Shown piece by piece: positions 26,965 to 38,074 of a stretch of DNA of 64,000 nucleotides (positions are counted from its first letter, which is position 1; the number at the start of each line of letters is the position of its first letter). The position numbers and the translations under genes are program-made. The notes under the pieces were generated by a model that had not been told where the DNA came from, made no database searches, and worked only from the letters and a program-made list of their open reading frames with translations. This stretch comes from Erwinia sp. E602 (GTDB lineage Bacteria > Pseudomonadota > Gammaproteobacteria > Enterobacterales > Enterobacteriaceae). The stretch lies in the NCBI RefSeq assembly GCF_018141005.1, contig NZ_CP046582.1, forward strand, positions 248,001 through 312,000, in the 5' to 3' direction.

Positions 26965-27378
26965 CAAATGAATCCATACGGGGGAAAGGCATATTGTAGC
27001 GAAGTCGACCATACTCAGTGCGATAAGATTTTTGCGCAAAAACGAGGCGATCGGTGCCTGATTTGTGCAGTATCCAGGGTAATCCGGTCTCTGGTTGCGT
27101 TCTGACCAGCATAATATCCTGGATTGTTGTCTGAAATGCCACCGTTCATGCCAGTTAATTGTTCTGGCAATCCCACCATTTACTGAATATGTCGGTTGAT
27201 TTACAGCAGAATATTCCTGTTTAATAACCTGAAATTTAAAGCGTTATTCATAAAAACTGTCGGGAATTGGCCTAACTCTTTCTTACTCAAAGCGTTTTCG
27301 CAGATTCACCGGCAAATAATACCCGAAGTCCGCACGCTGCGGATGAAGGGAGCAACCACAACAGATGGGGTAGTTCGG
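26965..27378. other. panM-livK intergenic region
   Basis: This 414-base gap has no supported gene. It must hold the livK promoter and leader. CAGAATATTCCTG near 27206-27218 partly resembles an Lrp site, and Lrp controls liv genes in E. coli, but the match is incomplete. I cannot place a firm promoter. Confidence 0.4.
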
Positions 27379-28494
27379 ATGAAAATCAGTAAAGGTCGCG
27401 CGTTGCTGGCTGGCTGTATGGCCCTGGCATTAAGCCACGCTGCATCAGCAGCAGATATCAAAGTCGCTATCGTCGGTGCCATGTCCGGCCCGGTGGCGCA
27501 GTATGGTGATATGGAGTTTACCGGTGCCAAACAGGCGATTGCTGACATCAATGCCAAAGGCGGCGTTAACGGCAATAAGCTGGTCGGCGTGGAGTACGAT
27601 GACGCCTGCGATCCAAAACAGGCGGTCGCGGTCGCCAACAAGGTGATCAACGACGGCATCCGTTATGTGATCGGCCATCTGTGCTCCTCCTCTACCCAGC
27701 CGGCATCAGACATCTATGAAGATGAAGGCGTGATCATGATTACCCCGGCGGCCACCGCACCGGACCTGACCACCCGTGGCTACAAGCTGATTATGCGCAC
27801 CACCGGCCTGGACTCCGATCAGGGCCCGACCGCTGCGAACTATATTCTCAGCGCGATCAAACCGCAGCGCATCGCGGTGATCCACGACAAGCAGCAGTAC
27901 GGTGAAGGCCTGGCGCGCTCCGTGCAGGAGAGCCTGAAAAAATCCGGCGGCAACGTGGTGCTGTTTGAAGGCATCACCGCCGGTGATAAAGACTTCTCCA
28001 CCCTGGTGGCGCGTCTGAAGAAAGAGAACATCGATTTCGTCTACTTCGGCGGTTACTACCCGGAGATGGGCCAGATCCTGCGCCAGGCTCGCGCGGCCGG
28101 CCTGAAAACCCAGTTTATGGGCCCGGAAGGCGTGGGTAACTCCTCACTGTCTAACATTGCCGGTGCGGCCTCTGAAGGTATGCTGGTGACGCTGCCGAAG
28201 CGTTACGATCAGGTGCCTGCCAACAAAGCCATCGTCGATGCGCTGAAGGCGAAGAAACTGGACCCAACCGGCCCGTTCGTCTGGACCACCTACGCGGCGC
28301 TGCAGTCGCTGGCGGCCGGTATGGAACGCAGCAAGAGCGAGGAGCCGGCAGACATCGTCAAAAACCTGAAAGAGGGTGCCGCTGTTCCAACCGTGATGGG
28401 CGACCTGAACTGGAACGCGCAGGGCGACCTGAAAGGCTTTGAGTTCGGTATCTTCCAGTGGCACGCCGACGGTTCATCCACCGCGGTGAAATAA
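27379..28494 (+). CDS. livK: Leucine-specific/branched-chain amino acid periplasmic binding protein
   Basis: I start at ATG 27379, giving a 371-residue precursor with signal peptide ([16 protein letters not shown]). The open frame extends 61 codons upstream without a ribosome site. The mature protein has the LivJ/LivK hallmarks [31 protein letters not shown] and [12 protein letters not shown], and the C-terminus FQWHADGSS. By wording it is nearest E. coli LivK, though a single protein may cover both Leu and Leu/Ile/Val roles. It feeds livHMGF downstream. Confidence 0.88.
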   Translation: MKISKGRALLAGCMALALSHAASAADIKVAIVGAMSGPVAQYGDMEFTGAKQAIADINAKGGVNGNKLVGVEYDDACDPKQAVAVANKVINDGIRYVIGHLCSSSTQPASDIYEDEGVIMITPAATAPDLTTRGYKLIMRTTGLDSDQGPTAANYILSAIKPQRIAVIHDKQQYGEGLARSVQESLKKSGGNVVLFEGITAGDKDFSTLVARLKKENIDFVYFGGYYPEMGQILRQARAAGLKTQFMGPEGVGNSSLSNIAGAASEGMLVTLPKRYDQVPANKAIVDALKAKKLDPTGPFVWTTYAALQSLAAGMERSKSEEPADIVKNLKEGAAVPTVMGDLNWNAQGDLKGFEFGIFQWHADGSSTAVK

Positions 28495-28570
28495 ACCGCC
28501 GGTTCCGGCCCGCTGGGGATTGGTCAGCGCGCCGGATCGCGCTGGTCGCATCCAACTGGCCTGCGACAAT

Positions 28571-28597
28571 AACGCCTGGCAGGCTTTGCCAGGCGTT
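28571..28597 (+). other. Strong stem-loop between livK and livH
   Basis: A perfect 11-bp stem (AACGCCTGGCA with TGCCAGGCGTT, loop GGCTT) is not followed by a T tract. Such hairpins after a binding-protein gene commonly stabilise the upstream mRNA or reduce read-through, so that the binding protein outnumbers the membrane subunits. Confidence 0.7.
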
Positions 28598-28636
28598 GAT
28601 GTATTCAGCGCAGGACAATTTGTAAGGTATTAAGGT

Positions 28637-29563
28637 ATGTCTGAGCAGTTTCTCTATTTCCTGCAGCAAATGTTCAACGGCGTGACGTTGGGCAGTACGT
28701 ATGCACTGATCGCCATCGGCTACACTATGGTCTACGGCATTATCGGCATGATTAACTTCGCCCACGGCGAAGTCTATATGATCGGTAGCTACGTCTCGTT
28801 TATCGTTATCGCCGCGCTGATGATGGTCGGTATCGACGTCAGCTGGGTGCTGATCGGTGCGGGCTTTGTCGTTGCGGTGGTGATTGCCTCCTGCTACGGC
28901 TGGAGCATTGAGCGCGTGGCCTACCGGCCGGTGCGCTCCTCTAAGCGCCTGATCGCGCTGATCTCCGCCATCGGGATGTCGATCTTCCTGCAAAACTACG
29001 TCAGCCTGACCCAGGGCTCGCGCGACCTCGCGCTGCCAAGCCTGGTGACCGGGCAGTGGACGCTGGGTGAAAGCAACGGCTTTGCCGCCACTATCTCCAC
29101 CATGCAGATCGTCATCTGGGCGGTGACCTTCCTGTCGATGCTGGCGCTGACGCTGTTTATCCGCTATTCCCGCATGGGCCGCGCCTGCCGCGCCTGTGCT
29201 GAAGACCTGAAGATGGCCAGCCTGCTGGGCATTAACACCGACCGGGTGATCTCGCTGACCTTTGTGATTGGCGCGGCGATGGCCGCGGTGGCGGGCGTGC
29301 TGCTCGGCCAGTTCTACGGCGTGATCAACCCCTATATCGGCTTTATGGCCGGCATGAAGGCGTTTACCGCCGCGGTACTCGGCGGCATCGGCAGCATTCC
29401 GGGGGCGATGGTCGGTGGCCTGATCCTCGGCATCGCCGAAGCGCTGACCTCGGCTTACCTGAGCACTGAATATAAAGACGTGGTCTCCTTTGCGCTGCTG
29501 ATCGTGGTGCTGCTGGTGATGCCGACCGGTATCCTTGGCCGCCCGGAGGTTGAGAAAGTATGA
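28637..29563 (+). CDS. livH: Branched-chain amino acid ABC transporter permease LivH
   Basis: The 308-residue inner-membrane permease has about eight helices and the conserved opening [20 protein letters not shown]. The cytoplasmic loop near [14 protein letters not shown] contacts the ATPase. It pairs with LivM to form the channel. AAGGT lies just upstream of the ATG. It overlaps livM by four bases (ATGA). Confidence 0.95.
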   Translation: MSEQFLYFLQQMFNGVTLGSTYALIAIGYTMVYGIIGMINFAHGEVYMIGSYVSFIVIAALMMVGIDVSWVLIGAGFVVAVVIASCYGWSIERVAYRPVRSSKRLIALISAIGMSIFLQNYVSLTQGSRDLALPSLVTGQWTLGESNGFAATISTMQIVIWAVTFLSMLALTLFIRYSRMGRACRACAEDLKMASLLGINTDRVISLTFVIGAAMAAVAGVLLGQFYGVINPYIGFMAGMKAFTAAVLGGIGSIPGAMVGGLILGIAEALTSAYLSTEYKDVVSFALLIVVLLVMPTGILGRPEVEKV

Positions 29564-30834
29564 AGAAGCTCAACCTGGTTAATGCGTTTGTCTCAGCCCT
29601 GATGCTGCTGGTGCTGGCCGCGTTCTTTATGGGTATGCGGCTCAACCTCGACGGCACGCGTCTGGTGGTCAGCAACGCCGGTGAGGTGCGCTGGAACTGG
29701 ATCGCCGTCGGCTGTGGCGTGGTGTTTCTGTTTCAGATGCTGCGCCCGCTGGTGCAGAGCGGCCTGAAAAAAGTCAGCGGCCCGTCGCTGGTGCTGCCCG
29801 GCATTGACGGTTCCACGACGAAGCAGAAGCTGTTTCTGCTGGCGCTGATCGTTGCGGCGGCCGCGTGGCCGTTCCTGGTGTCGCGCGGTACGGTGGATAT
29901 CGCCACCCTGACGCTGATCTACGTGATGCTCGGCCTCGGCCTGAACGTGGTGGTCGGGCTGTCCGGCCTGCTGGTGCTCGGCTACGGCGGCTTCTACGCC
30001 ATCGGTGCCTACACCTTCGCGCTGCTCAACCACTATTACGGTCTTGGCTTCTGGCAGTCGCTGCCGCTGGCCGGGCTGGTGGCCGCCGGGTTTGGCCTGC
30101 TGCTCGGCTTCCCGGTGCTGCGCCTGCGCGGGGATTACCTGGCGATTGTGACGCTCGGCTTCGGTGAAATCGTGCGTATCCTGCTGCTTAACAACACCGC
30201 AATCACCGGTGGCCCGAACGGCATCAGCCAGATCCCGAAACCGTCGTTCTTCGGCCTGGAGTTTGGCCGCAGCGTACGCGAAGGCGGCTGGGGCACCTTC
30301 CACGAGTTCTTTGGCCTGAAGTATGACCCGAGCGACCGCATTATTTTCCTCTATCTGGTGGCGCTGCTGCTGGTGGTGATCACCCTGTTTGTGATTAACC
30401 GTCTGCTGCGCATGCCGCTGGGGCGTGCCTGGGAAGCCCTGCGTGAAGACGAGATTGCCTGCCGCTCGCTGGGCCTCAGCCCGACGCGTATTAAGCTGAC
30501 CGCGTTCACCATCAGCGCCGCTTTTGCCGGGTTTGCCGGCTGCCTGTTTGCCGCGCGTCAGGGCTTTGTCAGCCCGGAATCCTTCACCTTTGCCGAGTCG
30601 GCGTTTGTGCTGGCCATCGTGGTGCTGGGCGGGATGGGCTCACAGTTTGCGGTGATCCTGGCCGCAATCCTGCTGGTGGTTTCGCGTGAGCTGATGCGTG
30701 ACCTTAACGAGTACAGCATGCTGGTACTCGGTGGCCTGATGGTGTTGATGATGATCTGGCGTCCGCAGGGTCTGCTGCCGATGAAACGTCCGCACCTGAA
30801 GTTGAAGTCAGCGGAAAAAGGAGAGCAGGCATGA
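29560..30834 (+). CDS. livM: Branched-chain amino acid ABC transporter permease LivM
   Basis: The 424-residue permease is close to the E. coli length. An N-terminal extension with two helices precedes the permease core ([19 protein letters not shown] onward). The ATPase-coupling loop is [17 protein letters not shown]. It overlaps both livH and livG by four bases, giving coupled translation. Confidence 0.95.
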   Translation: MKKLNLVNAFVSALMLLVLAAFFMGMRLNLDGTRLVVSNAGEVRWNWIAVGCGVVFLFQMLRPLVQSGLKKVSGPSLVLPGIDGSTTKQKLFLLALIVAAAAWPFLVSRGTVDIATLTLIYVMLGLGLNVVVGLSGLLVLGYGGFYAIGAYTFALLNHYYGLGFWQSLPLAGLVAAGFGLLLGFPVLRLRGDYLAIVTLGFGEIVRILLLNNTAITGGPNGISQIPKPSFFGLEFGRSVREGGWGTFHEFFGLKYDPSDRIIFLYLVALLLVVITLFVINRLLRMPLGRAWEALREDEIACRSLGLSPTRIKLTAFTISAAFAGFAGCLFAARQGFVSPESFTFAESAFVLAIVVLGGMGSQFAVILAAILLVVSRELMRDLNEYSMLVLGGLMVLMMIWRPQGLLPMKRPHLKLKSAEKGEQA

Positions 30835-31595
30835 AGCCTTTGTTAGCAGTCAACGGCCTGATGATGCGCTTCGGCGGCCTGCTGGCGGTCAATAACGTCG
30901 AGCTTGAGCTGCGCCCGCAGGAGATCGTCTCACTGATTGGCCCGAACGGCGCCGGTAAAACCACGGTGTTTAACTGCCTGACCGGTTTTTATAAGCCGAC
31001 CGGTGGCTCGATTATGCTGGGTGACAAACAGCTGGCCGGGTTACCGGGCCAGCAGATCGCCCGTATGGGCATCGTGCGCACCTTCCAGCACGTGCGCCTG
31101 TTCCGTGAGATGACGGTGATTGAAAACCTGCTGGTTGCCCAGCATCAGCACCTGCAGAGCGGAGTGTTCTCCGGCCTGCTGAAAACCCCGGCCTTCCGCC
31201 GGGCGGAAAGCGAGGCGCTGGATCGTGCCGCCACCTGGCTGAAGCGCGTCGGGCTGCTGGAGCTGGCCAACCGCCAGGCCGGCAACCTCGCCTACGGCCA
31301 GCAGCGCCGGCTGGAGATCGCCCGCTGTATGGTGACCCGCCCGGAAATTCTGATGCTGGATGAACCGGCGGCCGGTCTTAACCCGAAAGAGACCCACGAG
31401 CTGGACGAGCTTATCGCCGAACTGCGCGGGGAACATAAGGTCTCGGTACTGTTGATTGAACACGATATGAAACTGGTGATGGGCATTTCCGATCGCATCT
31501 ACGTGGTGAACCAGGGCACGCCGCTGGCCAACGGCACGCCGGACGAGATCCGCAATAACCCGGACGTGATCCGCGCTTACCTCGGGGAGGCTTAA
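30831..31595 (+). CDS. livG: Branched-chain amino acid ABC transporter ATPase LivG
   Basis: The 254-residue ATPase has Walker [10 protein letters not shown], the family-variant signature [13 protein letters not shown] and Walker [14 protein letters not shown]. It works as a heterodimer with LivF. It overlaps livM by four bases and ends one base before livF. Confidence 0.95.
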   Translation: MKPLLAVNGLMMRFGGLLAVNNVELELRPQEIVSLIGPNGAGKTTVFNCLTGFYKPTGGSIMLGDKQLAGLPGQQIARMGIVRTFQHVRLFREMTVIENLLVAQHQHLQSGVFSGLLKTPAFRRAESEALDRAATWLKRVGLLELANRQAGNLAYGQQRRLEIARCMVTRPEILMLDEPAAGLNPKETHELDELIAELRGEHKVSVLLIEHDMKLVMGISDRIYVVNQGTPLANGTPDEIRNNPDVIRAYLGEA

Positions 31596-31596
31596 T

Positions 31597-32310
31597 ATGA
31601 GTAACCCAATGCTGTCCCTGAACAATATCAGCACCCACTACGGTAAAATCCAGGCGCTGCACAACGTCAGCCTGCACATCAGTCAGGGTGAAATCGTCAC
31701 CCTGATCGGGGCCAACGGGGCGGGGAAAACCACCATCCTCGGCACCCTGTGCGGCGAACCGCGTGCTACTCAGGGCACCGTTACCTTCGACGGCAAAGAC
31801 ATTACCGACTGGCAGACGGCGCGCATTATGCGTGAAGCGATCGCTATCGTGCCGGAAGGGCGCCGCGTTTTTTCACGGATGACGGTGGAAGAGAACCTGG
31901 CGATGGGCGGTTTCTTTGCCGAGCGCCAGCAGTATCAGCAGCGCATTAAGCGCGTTTACGAACTGTTCCCGCGCCTGTGGGAGCGTCGCGTGCAGCGCGC
32001 CGGCACCATGTCCGGCGGTGAGCAGCAGATGCTGGCCATCGGCCGTGCGCTGATGAGCCAGCCGCGCCTGCTGCTGCTGGACGAACCCTCGCTCGGGCTG
32101 GCTCCGATCATCATTCAGCAGATTTTCGACACCATCGAACAGCTGCGTCAGGAAGGCATGACCATTTTCCTCGTGGAGCAGAATGCTAACCAGGCGCTGA
32201 AGCTGGCCGACCGTGGCTACGTGCTCGAAAACGGTCATGTGGTGCTCGAAGACACCGGTGACGCGCTGCTGGCCAATGAGGCGGTGCGCAGCGCCTACCT
32301 GGGCGGCTAA
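31597..32310 (+). CDS. livF: Branched-chain amino acid ABC transporter ATPase LivF
   Basis: The 237-residue ATPase has Walker A GANGAGKTT, signature MSGGEQQMLAIGRAL and Walker B LLLDEPSLGLAP. It is the last gene of the liv operon, and a terminator begins eight bases after its stop. Confidence 0.95.
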   Translation: MSNPMLSLNNISTHYGKIQALHNVSLHISQGEIVTLIGANGAGKTTILGTLCGEPRATQGTVTFDGKDITDWQTARIMREAIAIVPEGRRVFSRMTVEENLAMGGFFAERQQYQQRIKRVYELFPRLWERRVQRAGTMSGGEQQMLAIGRALMSQPRLLLLDEPSLGLAPIIIQQIFDTIEQLRQEGMTIFLVEQNANQALKLADRGYVLENGHVVLEDTGDALLANEAVRSAYLGG

Positions 32311-32318
32311 GTGATTGC

Positions 32319-32345
32319 GGGCAGCCGCTCTGGCTGCCCCTTTTT
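32319..32345 (+). terminator. Rho-independent terminator of the liv operon
   Basis: An 8-bp stem, GGGCAGCC with GGCTGCCC around a five-base loop, is followed by CTTTTT. Confidence 0.9.
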
Positions 32346-32452
32346 GTGCCGATCGTGCGTACATCTTCGTTTTAATTCTGTGATCGTCATCTCTCCGCTA
32401 TTGCGTAAAGTTGTTACTCTCGTCCCAGTTTTGTAGTCCCGCGCCGACTTTC

Positions 32453-32503
32453 CCGTCATCCGCCCGTCACATTTCTGACATATATCTATTATTAATCTGT
32501 CAT
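32453..32503 (+). promoter_or_regulatory. Pho-box array upstream of ugpB
   Basis: Five 7-mers related to CTGTCAT lie exactly 11 bp apart: CCGTCAT (32453), CCGTCAC (32464), CTGACAT (32475), CTATTAT (32486) and CTGTCAT (32497). The last four are separated by AT-rich tetramers. This is the direct-repeat architecture bound by PhoB dimers, with no usable -35, as in E. coli ugpB. A poor -10 (CATGTT) follows near 32513. ugp expression should rise on phosphate starvation. Confidence 0.85.
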
Positions 32504-32580
32504 TCAGCCGTGGCATGTTACTTGCCGACTCACACAGTGCGCGGAATCGCGCATCATTAAAACGGGCACAGGAAACCGAT

Positions 32581-33897
32581 ATGTCATCTACCGCATTCCG
32601 TCGTACCGCACTCAGCCTCGTGCTGGGTCTGACCTTTAGCGGCAGCGCACTGGCTGCTACCGAAATTCCGTTCTGGCACTCGATGGAAGGCGAGCTGGGC
32701 GTTGAGGTGGACTCACTGGCTAAGCGTTTTAATGAAACGCACCCGGATTACAAAATCGTACCGGCCTATAAGGGCAACTACGAGCAGAGCCTGGCCGCCG
32801 GCATCGCCGCCGTGCGCACCGGCAAAGCACCGGCGCTGCTGCAGGTGTATGAAGTGGGCACCGCCACCATGATGGCCTCAAAAGCGATCGTACCGGTGCA
32901 TGAAGTGTTTAAAAATGCCGGTATCGCGATGGACCCTAAGCAGTTCGTACCTGCGGTGGCCGGTTACTACAGCGACAGCAACGGCCAGCTGATTTCGCAG
33001 CCGTTTAACAGCTCCACCCCGGTGCTGTACTACAACAAAGACGCCTTTAAGAAAGCCGGCCTGAACCCGGACCAGCCGCCAAAAACCTGGCAGGAGCTGG
33101 CGAAAGACACCGACGCGCTGCGTAAAGCGGGCATGAGCTGTGGTTACGCCAGCGGCTGGCAGGGCTGGATCCAGATTGAGAACTTCAGCGCCTGGCACGG
33201 CCTGCCGGTGGCGACCAAAAACAACGGCTTCGACGGTACCGACGCGGTGCTGGAGTTCAACAAGCCGGTGCAGGTACGCCATATCCAGCTGCTGGAGGAT
33301 CTGAACAAGAAGGGTGATTTCACCTACTTCGGCCGTAAAGATGAGTCGACGTCCAAGTTCTACAACGGCGACTGCGCTATCACCACCGCCTCCTCCGGCT
33401 CGCTGGCCGACATCCGTAAGTACGCTAAATTCAACTTCGGCGTTGGCATGATGCCGTACGATGAGACCGTACCGAACGCGCCGCAGAACGCCATTATCGG
33501 CGGAGCCAGCCTGTGGGTGATGAAGGGCAAAGACGCGGCGACCTACAAGGGCGCGGCCGAGTTTATGCAGTTCCTGGCTACCCCGGAAATCGCCGCCGAG
33601 TGGCACCAGAAAACCGGCTACCTGCCGATCACTACCGCCGCCTATGAGCTGACCAAACAGCAGGGCTTCTACGACAAGAACCCGGGTGCCGATACCGCCA
33701 CCCGTCAGATGCTGAACAAAGATCCGCTGCCGTTCACCAAAGGCATGCGTCTGGGCAATATGCCGCAGATCCGTACCATCGTGGACGAAGAGCTGGAAGG
33801 CGTATGGACCGGCAAGCAGACCCCGCAGGCTGCGCTGGATAACGCCGTGAAGCGTGGTAATGAGCTGCTGCGCCGTTTCGAACAGCAGACGAAGTAA
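32581..33897 (+). CDS. ugpB: sn-Glycerol-3-phosphate periplasmic binding protein UgpB
   Basis: I start at ATG 32581 with AGGA nine bases upstream, giving 438 residues, the same as E. coli. The open frame begins 22 codons earlier, inside the Pho promoter. A signal peptide ends at GSALA. The mature protein has extracellular-solute-binding family 1 features ([27 protein letters not shown]). It captures glycerol-3-phosphate and glycerophosphodiesters for UgpAEC. Confidence 0.95.
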   Translation: MSSTAFRRTALSLVLGLTFSGSALAATEIPFWHSMEGELGVEVDSLAKRFNETHPDYKIVPAYKGNYEQSLAAGIAAVRTGKAPALLQVYEVGTATMMASKAIVPVHEVFKNAGIAMDPKQFVPAVAGYYSDSNGQLISQPFNSSTPVLYYNKDAFKKAGLNPDQPPKTWQELAKDTDALRKAGMSCGYASGWQGWIQIENFSAWHGLPVATKNNGFDGTDAVLEFNKPVQVRHIQLLEDLNKKGDFTYFGRKDESTSKFYNGDCAITTASSGSLADIRKYAKFNFGVGMMPYDETVPNAPQNAIIGGASLWVMKGKDAATYKGAAEFMQFLATPEIAAEWHQKTGYLPITTAAYELTKQQGFYDKNPGADTATRQMLNKDPLPFTKGMRLGNMPQIRTIVDEELEGVWTGKQTPQAALDNAVKRGNELLRRFEQQTK

Positions 33898-33972
33898 GTA
33901 TTCGCTGGGGCCGGAGCAATCCGGCTAACGGGCGGCAGCAATGCCGCCCGATGTGCTTTTCGGAGTTCAACT

Positions 33973-34860
33973 ATGTCCCAACCCCGTCCCGTTTTCCGCA
34001 CCAGCGCGCTACCCTATCTGTTAGTGCTGCCGCAGCTGCTGATTACCGCGATCTTCTTTCTCTGGCCGGCCGGCGAGGCGCTGTGGTACTCGCTGCAGAA
34101 CCTCGATCCGTTCGGCATCTCCAGCACCTTCGTCGGGCTGGAGAACTTTAAACGGCTGTTCAGCGACCCGTACTACCTCGAGTCCTTCTGGACCACCATC
34201 AAGTTCAGCGGGCTGGTTACCGTCTGCGGTATGACCTTCTCGCTGCTGCTGGCGGCGCTGGTCGATCACGTCGTACGGCTGAAAAAACTCTACCAGACCC
34301 TGCTGCTGCTGCCCTATGCGGTGGCACCGGTGGTGGCGGCGGTATTGTGGATGTTCCTGTTTAACCCCGGCCTCGGCCTGTTCAGCCACCTGCTGAACCA
34401 GTGGGGCTACAACTGGAACTACGCGCAGAACAGCGGCCAGGCGATGTTTCTGATCGTTCTGGCGTCGATCTGGCAGCAGATGAGCTACAACTTCCTGTTC
34501 TTCTTCGCCGCGCTGCAGTCGATCCCGAAATCGCTGGTGGAAGCCGCCGCTATCGACGGCGCCGGTCCGGTACGGCGTTTCTTCTGCCTGTCGCTGCCGC
34601 TGATTACCCCGGTGAGCTTCTTCCTGCTGGTGATTAACCTGGTCTACGCCTTCTTCGACACCTTCCCGGTGATCGATGCCGCCACCGGCGGCGGTCCGGT
34701 GCAGGCCACCACCACGCTGATCTACAAAATTTACCGTGAAGGCTTTGCCGGCCTCGATCTCTCCTCGTCTGCGGCGCAGTCGGTGGTGCTGATGCTGCTG
34801 GTGATCGTGCTGACGGTGATTCAGTTCCGCTTTGTTGAGCGTAAGGTGCGTTACCAATGA
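33973..34860 (+). CDS. ugpA: Glycerol-3-phosphate ABC transporter permease UgpA
   Basis: The 295-residue MalF-type permease has six helices and the ATPase-coupling loop [14 protein letters not shown]. It pairs with UgpE. It begins 75 bp after ugpB and overlaps ugpE by four bases. Confidence 0.95.
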   Translation: MSQPRPVFRTSALPYLLVLPQLLITAIFFLWPAGEALWYSLQNLDPFGISSTFVGLENFKRLFSDPYYLESFWTTIKFSGLVTVCGMTFSLLLAALVDHVVRLKKLYQTLLLLPYAVAPVVAAVLWMFLFNPGLGLFSHLLNQWGYNWNYAQNSGQAMFLIVLASIWQQMSYNFLFFFAALQSIPKSLVEAAAIDGAGPVRRFFCLSLPLITPVSFFLLVINLVYAFFDTFPVIDAATGGGPVQATTTLIYKIYREGFAGLDLSSSAAQSVVLMLLVIVLTVIQFRFVERKVRYQ

Positions 34861-35702
34861 TTGAAAACCGACGCGGGCTGGATATCTTCAGCCACACGCT
34901 GCTGATCTTAGGCGTGCTGACCATTCTGTTTCCGCTCTACGTGGCCTTTGTCGCCGCGACGCTGGACAATGACGCGGTATATCAGGTGCCGATGACGCTG
35001 ATCCCGGGCAGCCACCTGTGGGAGAATATCAGTAAGATCTGGGTGCACGGGGTGAACGGCAACGGCCCGGCATTCAGTATGATGATGCTGAACAGCCTGC
35101 TGATGGCGCTGGCGATCACCGTCGGCAAAATCAGCGTTTCGATTCTCTCCGCCTTTGCGCTGGTGTGGTACCGCTTCCCGCTGCGTAACCTGTTCTTCTG
35201 GATGATCTTCGTCACTCTGATGCTGCCGGTGGAAGTGCGTATCTTCCCTACCGTGCAGGTAATCGCCGACCTGAATATGCTCGACAGCTACAGCGGCCTG
35301 ACCCTGCCGCTGATGGCCTCGGCCACCGCCACCTTCCTGTTCCGCCAGTTCTTTATGTCGCTGCCGGATGAGCTGATGGAGGCAGCACGCATTGACGGCG
35401 CCAGCGCGCTGCGCTTCTTCCGCGACATCGTGCTGCCATTGTCAAAAACCAACCTGGCGGCGCTGTTTGTCATCACCTTTATCTACGGCTGGAACCAGTA
35501 TCTGTGGCCGCTGCTGGTGGTGGACAGCGCCTCGCTGAGCACCGCCGTGGCGGGGATTAAAAGCATGATTAATACCAGCGGGTCGCCGACCCAGTGGAAT
35601 GAAGTGATGGCAGCAATGCTGCTGACGTTGATCCCGCCGGTGATCATTGTTCTGGTTATGCAGCGCGCCTTTGTGCGTGGTCTGGTTGAGAGTGAGAAAT
35701 AA
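34857..35702 (+). CDS. ugpE: Glycerol-3-phosphate ABC transporter permease UgpE
   Basis: The 281-residue MalG-type permease has six helices and the coupling loop [20 protein letters not shown]. It overlaps ugpA by four bases and ends three bases before ugpC. Confidence 0.95.
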   Translation: MIENRRGLDIFSHTLLILGVLTILFPLYVAFVAATLDNDAVYQVPMTLIPGSHLWENISKIWVHGVNGNGPAFSMMMLNSLLMALAITVGKISVSILSAFALVWYRFPLRNLFFWMIFVTLMLPVEVRIFPTVQVIADLNMLDSYSGLTLPLMASATATFLFRQFFMSLPDELMEAARIDGASALRFFRDIVLPLSKTNLAALFVITFIYGWNQYLWPLLVVDSASLSTAVAGIKSMINTSGSPTQWNEVMAAMLLTLIPPVIIVLVMQRAFVRGLVESEK

Positions 35703-35705
35703 CGT

Positions 35706-36776
35706 ATGGCAGGGGTAAGACTTCAGGCAGTAACCAAATCCTATGACGGCAAAATTCAGATCATTCAGCCGCTGGACGTCACCATCCAGGACGGCGAGTT
35801 TATGGTGATGGTCGGGCCGTCCGGCTGTGGCAAATCGACGCTGCTGCGCATGGTCGCCGGGCTGGAGCGGGTGACCAGCGGCGATATCTGGATTGATTCG
35901 CGCCGGGTCACCGATGAAGAGCCGAAAGATCGCGGCATCGCGATGGTGTTTCAGAACTACGCGCTCTATCCGCATATGAGCGTGGAAGAGAATATGGCCT
36001 GGGGGCTGAAGATCCGCGGCATGGGCAAGGCGCAGATCCGTGAGAAAGTGCTGGAAGCCGCGCGCAGCCTTGAGCTGGAGGCACTGCTGCAGCGCCGCCC
36101 GCGCGAGCTGTCCGGCGGCCAGCGCCAGCGCGTGGCGATGGGGCGTGCCATCGTGCGTGAACCGGCGGTATTCCTGTTTGATGAGCCGTTATCCAACCTT
36201 GACGCCCGCCTGCGGGTGCAGATGCGCCTTGAGCTGCAGCAGCTGCACCGCCGCCTGAACACTACCAGCCTGTACGTGACCCACGACCAGGTTGAAGCAA
36301 TGACCCTTGCCCAGCGGGTGATGGTGATGAACAAAGGCGTGCTGGAGCAGCTGGGCACGCCGGTGGAGATCTACGAGCGCCCGGCCACCCGCTTTGTCGC
36401 CAGCTTTATCGGCGCGCCGGCGATGAACCTGCTGGACGGTCAGCTGAGCGATGACGGCCTGAGTTTTGCCCTTAAGGGCGGTTTCAGCCTGCCGCTGGGG
36501 GCGCTGGAGGCCAGTGCCGCCCGCCGGGCGTTGACCGTTGGGGTAAGGCCGGAGCATATTGACGTCTCAACGCAGCAGGAAGGCGGTATTCCGCTGGTGG
36601 TGGAAACGCTGGAGATGCTCGGTGCTGACAACCTGGCGCACGGCCGCTGGGGCAGCAGTAAAATGGTGGTACGCCTGCCGCACTCGGTGCGTCCGAAACC
36701 GGGGACTACACTGTGGCTTCGCCTGTCGCCGCAGTCGTGCCACTACTTTGACGCCAACGAACAACGGATAGAATGA
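35706..36776 (+). CDS. ugpC: Glycerol-3-phosphate ABC transporter ATPase UgpC
   Basis: The 356-residue CUT1-family ATPase has Walker [10 protein letters not shown], signature [14 protein letters not shown] and Walker [13 protein letters not shown], then a C-terminal OB-fold regulatory domain (from about 235). It energises UgpAE. ugpQ starts two bases after its stop. Confidence 0.95.
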   Translation: MAGVRLQAVTKSYDGKIQIIQPLDVTIQDGEFMVMVGPSGCGKSTLLRMVAGLERVTSGDIWIDSRRVTDEEPKDRGIAMVFQNYALYPHMSVEENMAWGLKIRGMGKAQIREKVLEAARSLELEALLQRRPRELSGGQRQRVAMGRAIVREPAVFLFDEPLSNLDARLRVQMRLELQQLHRRLNTTSLYVTHDQVEAMTLAQRVMVMNKGVLEQLGTPVEIYERPATRFVASFIGAPAMNLLDGQLSDDGLSFALKGGFSLPLGALEASAARRALTVGVRPEHIDVSTQQEGGIPLVVETLEMLGADNLAHGRWGSSKMVVRLPHSVRPKPGTTLWLRLSPQSCHYFDANEQRIE

Positions 36777-36777
36777 T

Positions 36778-37515
36778 ATGAATAACTGGCCTTATCCTCC
36801 GATCGTCGCCCATCGCGGCGGCGGCAAGCTGGCCCCGGAAAACACGCTGGCAGCGATTGACCTCGGTGCCCGGCTAGGGCACCGGATGATCGAATTTGAC
36901 GCCAAGCTGTCGCAGGACGGTGAAATTTTCCTGCTGCATGACGACACGCTGGACCGCACCAGCAACGGCTGGGGCATCGCCGGCGAGCTGCCGTGGGAAA
37001 AACTGCTGCAGCTCGATGCTGGCGAGTGGTTCAGCGGCGCGTTTGCCGGTGAGCGGCTACCGACGTTGTCGCAGGTCGCTGACCGCTGCCGTCAGCATCA
37101 GATCGCGGCGAATATCGAGATTAAGCCGACATCCGGCCACGACGTGATCACCGGCCGGGCGATTGCGCTGGCGGCACGCCAGCTGTGGCAGGGGCAGACG
37201 TTACCGCTGCTGTCATCCTTCTCATACCGCGCGCTGGAAGCGGCGATGGAGGCGGCACCGGAGCTGCCGCGCGGGCTGTTGCTTGACGAGTGGGATGAGA
37301 ACTGGCCGGAGATGACCCGGGCGCTGGAGTGCGTCTCCATTCACCTCAATCACAAGCTGCTGGATGCCGAACGGGTGGCGCTGCTGAAGCAGGCCGGGCT
37401 GCGTATTCTGGTCTATACCGTCAACAAACCGGAGCGGGCGCGCCAGCTGCTGCAGTGGGGCGTGGACGCCATCTGCACCGACCGCATTGATATTATTACG
37501 GCGGATTTCGTCTGA
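36778..37515 (+). CDS. ugpQ: Cytoplasmic glycerophosphodiester phosphodiesterase UgpQ
   Basis: The 245-residue GDPD-family enzyme has the TIM-barrel start [18 protein letters not shown] (catalytic His) and [23 protein letters not shown] with the metal ligands. It hydrolyses glycerophosphodiesters imported by UgpBAEC to glycerol-3-phosphate and an alcohol. It closes the operon. Between it and convergent yhhA lies a GC-rich stem-loop (GCAGCCTGC 37563-37571 with GCAGGCTGC 37589-37597) without a T tract. Confidence 0.94.
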   Translation: MNNWPYPPIVAHRGGGKLAPENTLAAIDLGARLGHRMIEFDAKLSQDGEIFLLHDDTLDRTSNGWGIAGELPWEKLLQLDAGEWFSGAFAGERLPTLSQVADRCRQHQIAANIEIKPTSGHDVITGRAIALAARQLWQGQTLPLLSSFSYRALEAAMEAAPELPRGLLLDEWDENWPEMTRALECVSIHLNHKLLDAERVALLKQAGLRILVYTVNKPERARQLLQWGVDAICTDRIDIITADFV

Positions 37516-37619
37516 TACGGGCAACTGGCCTGGCAGACGCGATCTCTGGTGACGGCGGGTTTGCAGCCTGCTGCGTTATCTGTGCCGGGCAGGCTGCCCC
37601 CGTCGCGATCTGCCGCGAA

Positions 37620-37919
37620 TCAATATTTTCCTGCGCCACCAGTCTGCTGCTGCCCCGGCTGGGATTTGATTACCCGCTGCGAGGCGCTGTCGCGCTGCTC
37701 CTGAATCTTACGCTGCAGATCCTGCTGCTGGCGTTGCTGATCCTGTTGCAGCTTCAGCTTCTGCTGCGACTGCTGATTCTGCATGCTTTGCTGCACGTTG
37801 CGGGTGCTCGGATTGTAGCCGGGCTGGTTCGGGTTATTGCTGTTGTTTAACATGTTCGCCATCCCGCTCAGCGGCACGACAGCGGCAAAAATCACTAACC
37901 ATTTCGTTGTCATCTTCAT
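37620..37919 (-). CDS. yhhA: DUF2756 family protein YhhA
   Basis: The 99-residue precursor has a signal peptide (WLVIFAAVVPLSGMA). The rest is a low-complexity Gln-rich region (QQQ runs, about 45-75), likely coiled coil. GGAGGA precedes the ATG. It keeps the E. coli position between ugpQ and ggt. The E. coli protein is somewhat longer. Function unknown; the location would be periplasmic. Confidence 0.8.
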   Translation of the reverse strand: MKMTTKWLVIFAAVVPLSGMANMLNNSNNPNQPGYNPSTRNVQQSMQNQQSQQKLKLQQDQQRQQQDLQRKIQEQRDSASQRVIKSQPGQQQTGGAGKY

Positions 37920-38074
37920 TGGGATTCCTCCGTGTTACTCGCTTAATTTTATGTTATCCGCCGGGAAGAGGCTCCAGGAGTGCTCCTGAATTACGCTAAT
38001 GTTCGCGAGACGTCCATTTATGTGCTTAGTTATCAATGGCAAACCCAACGTAAATAACATTAAAGGATGTAACA

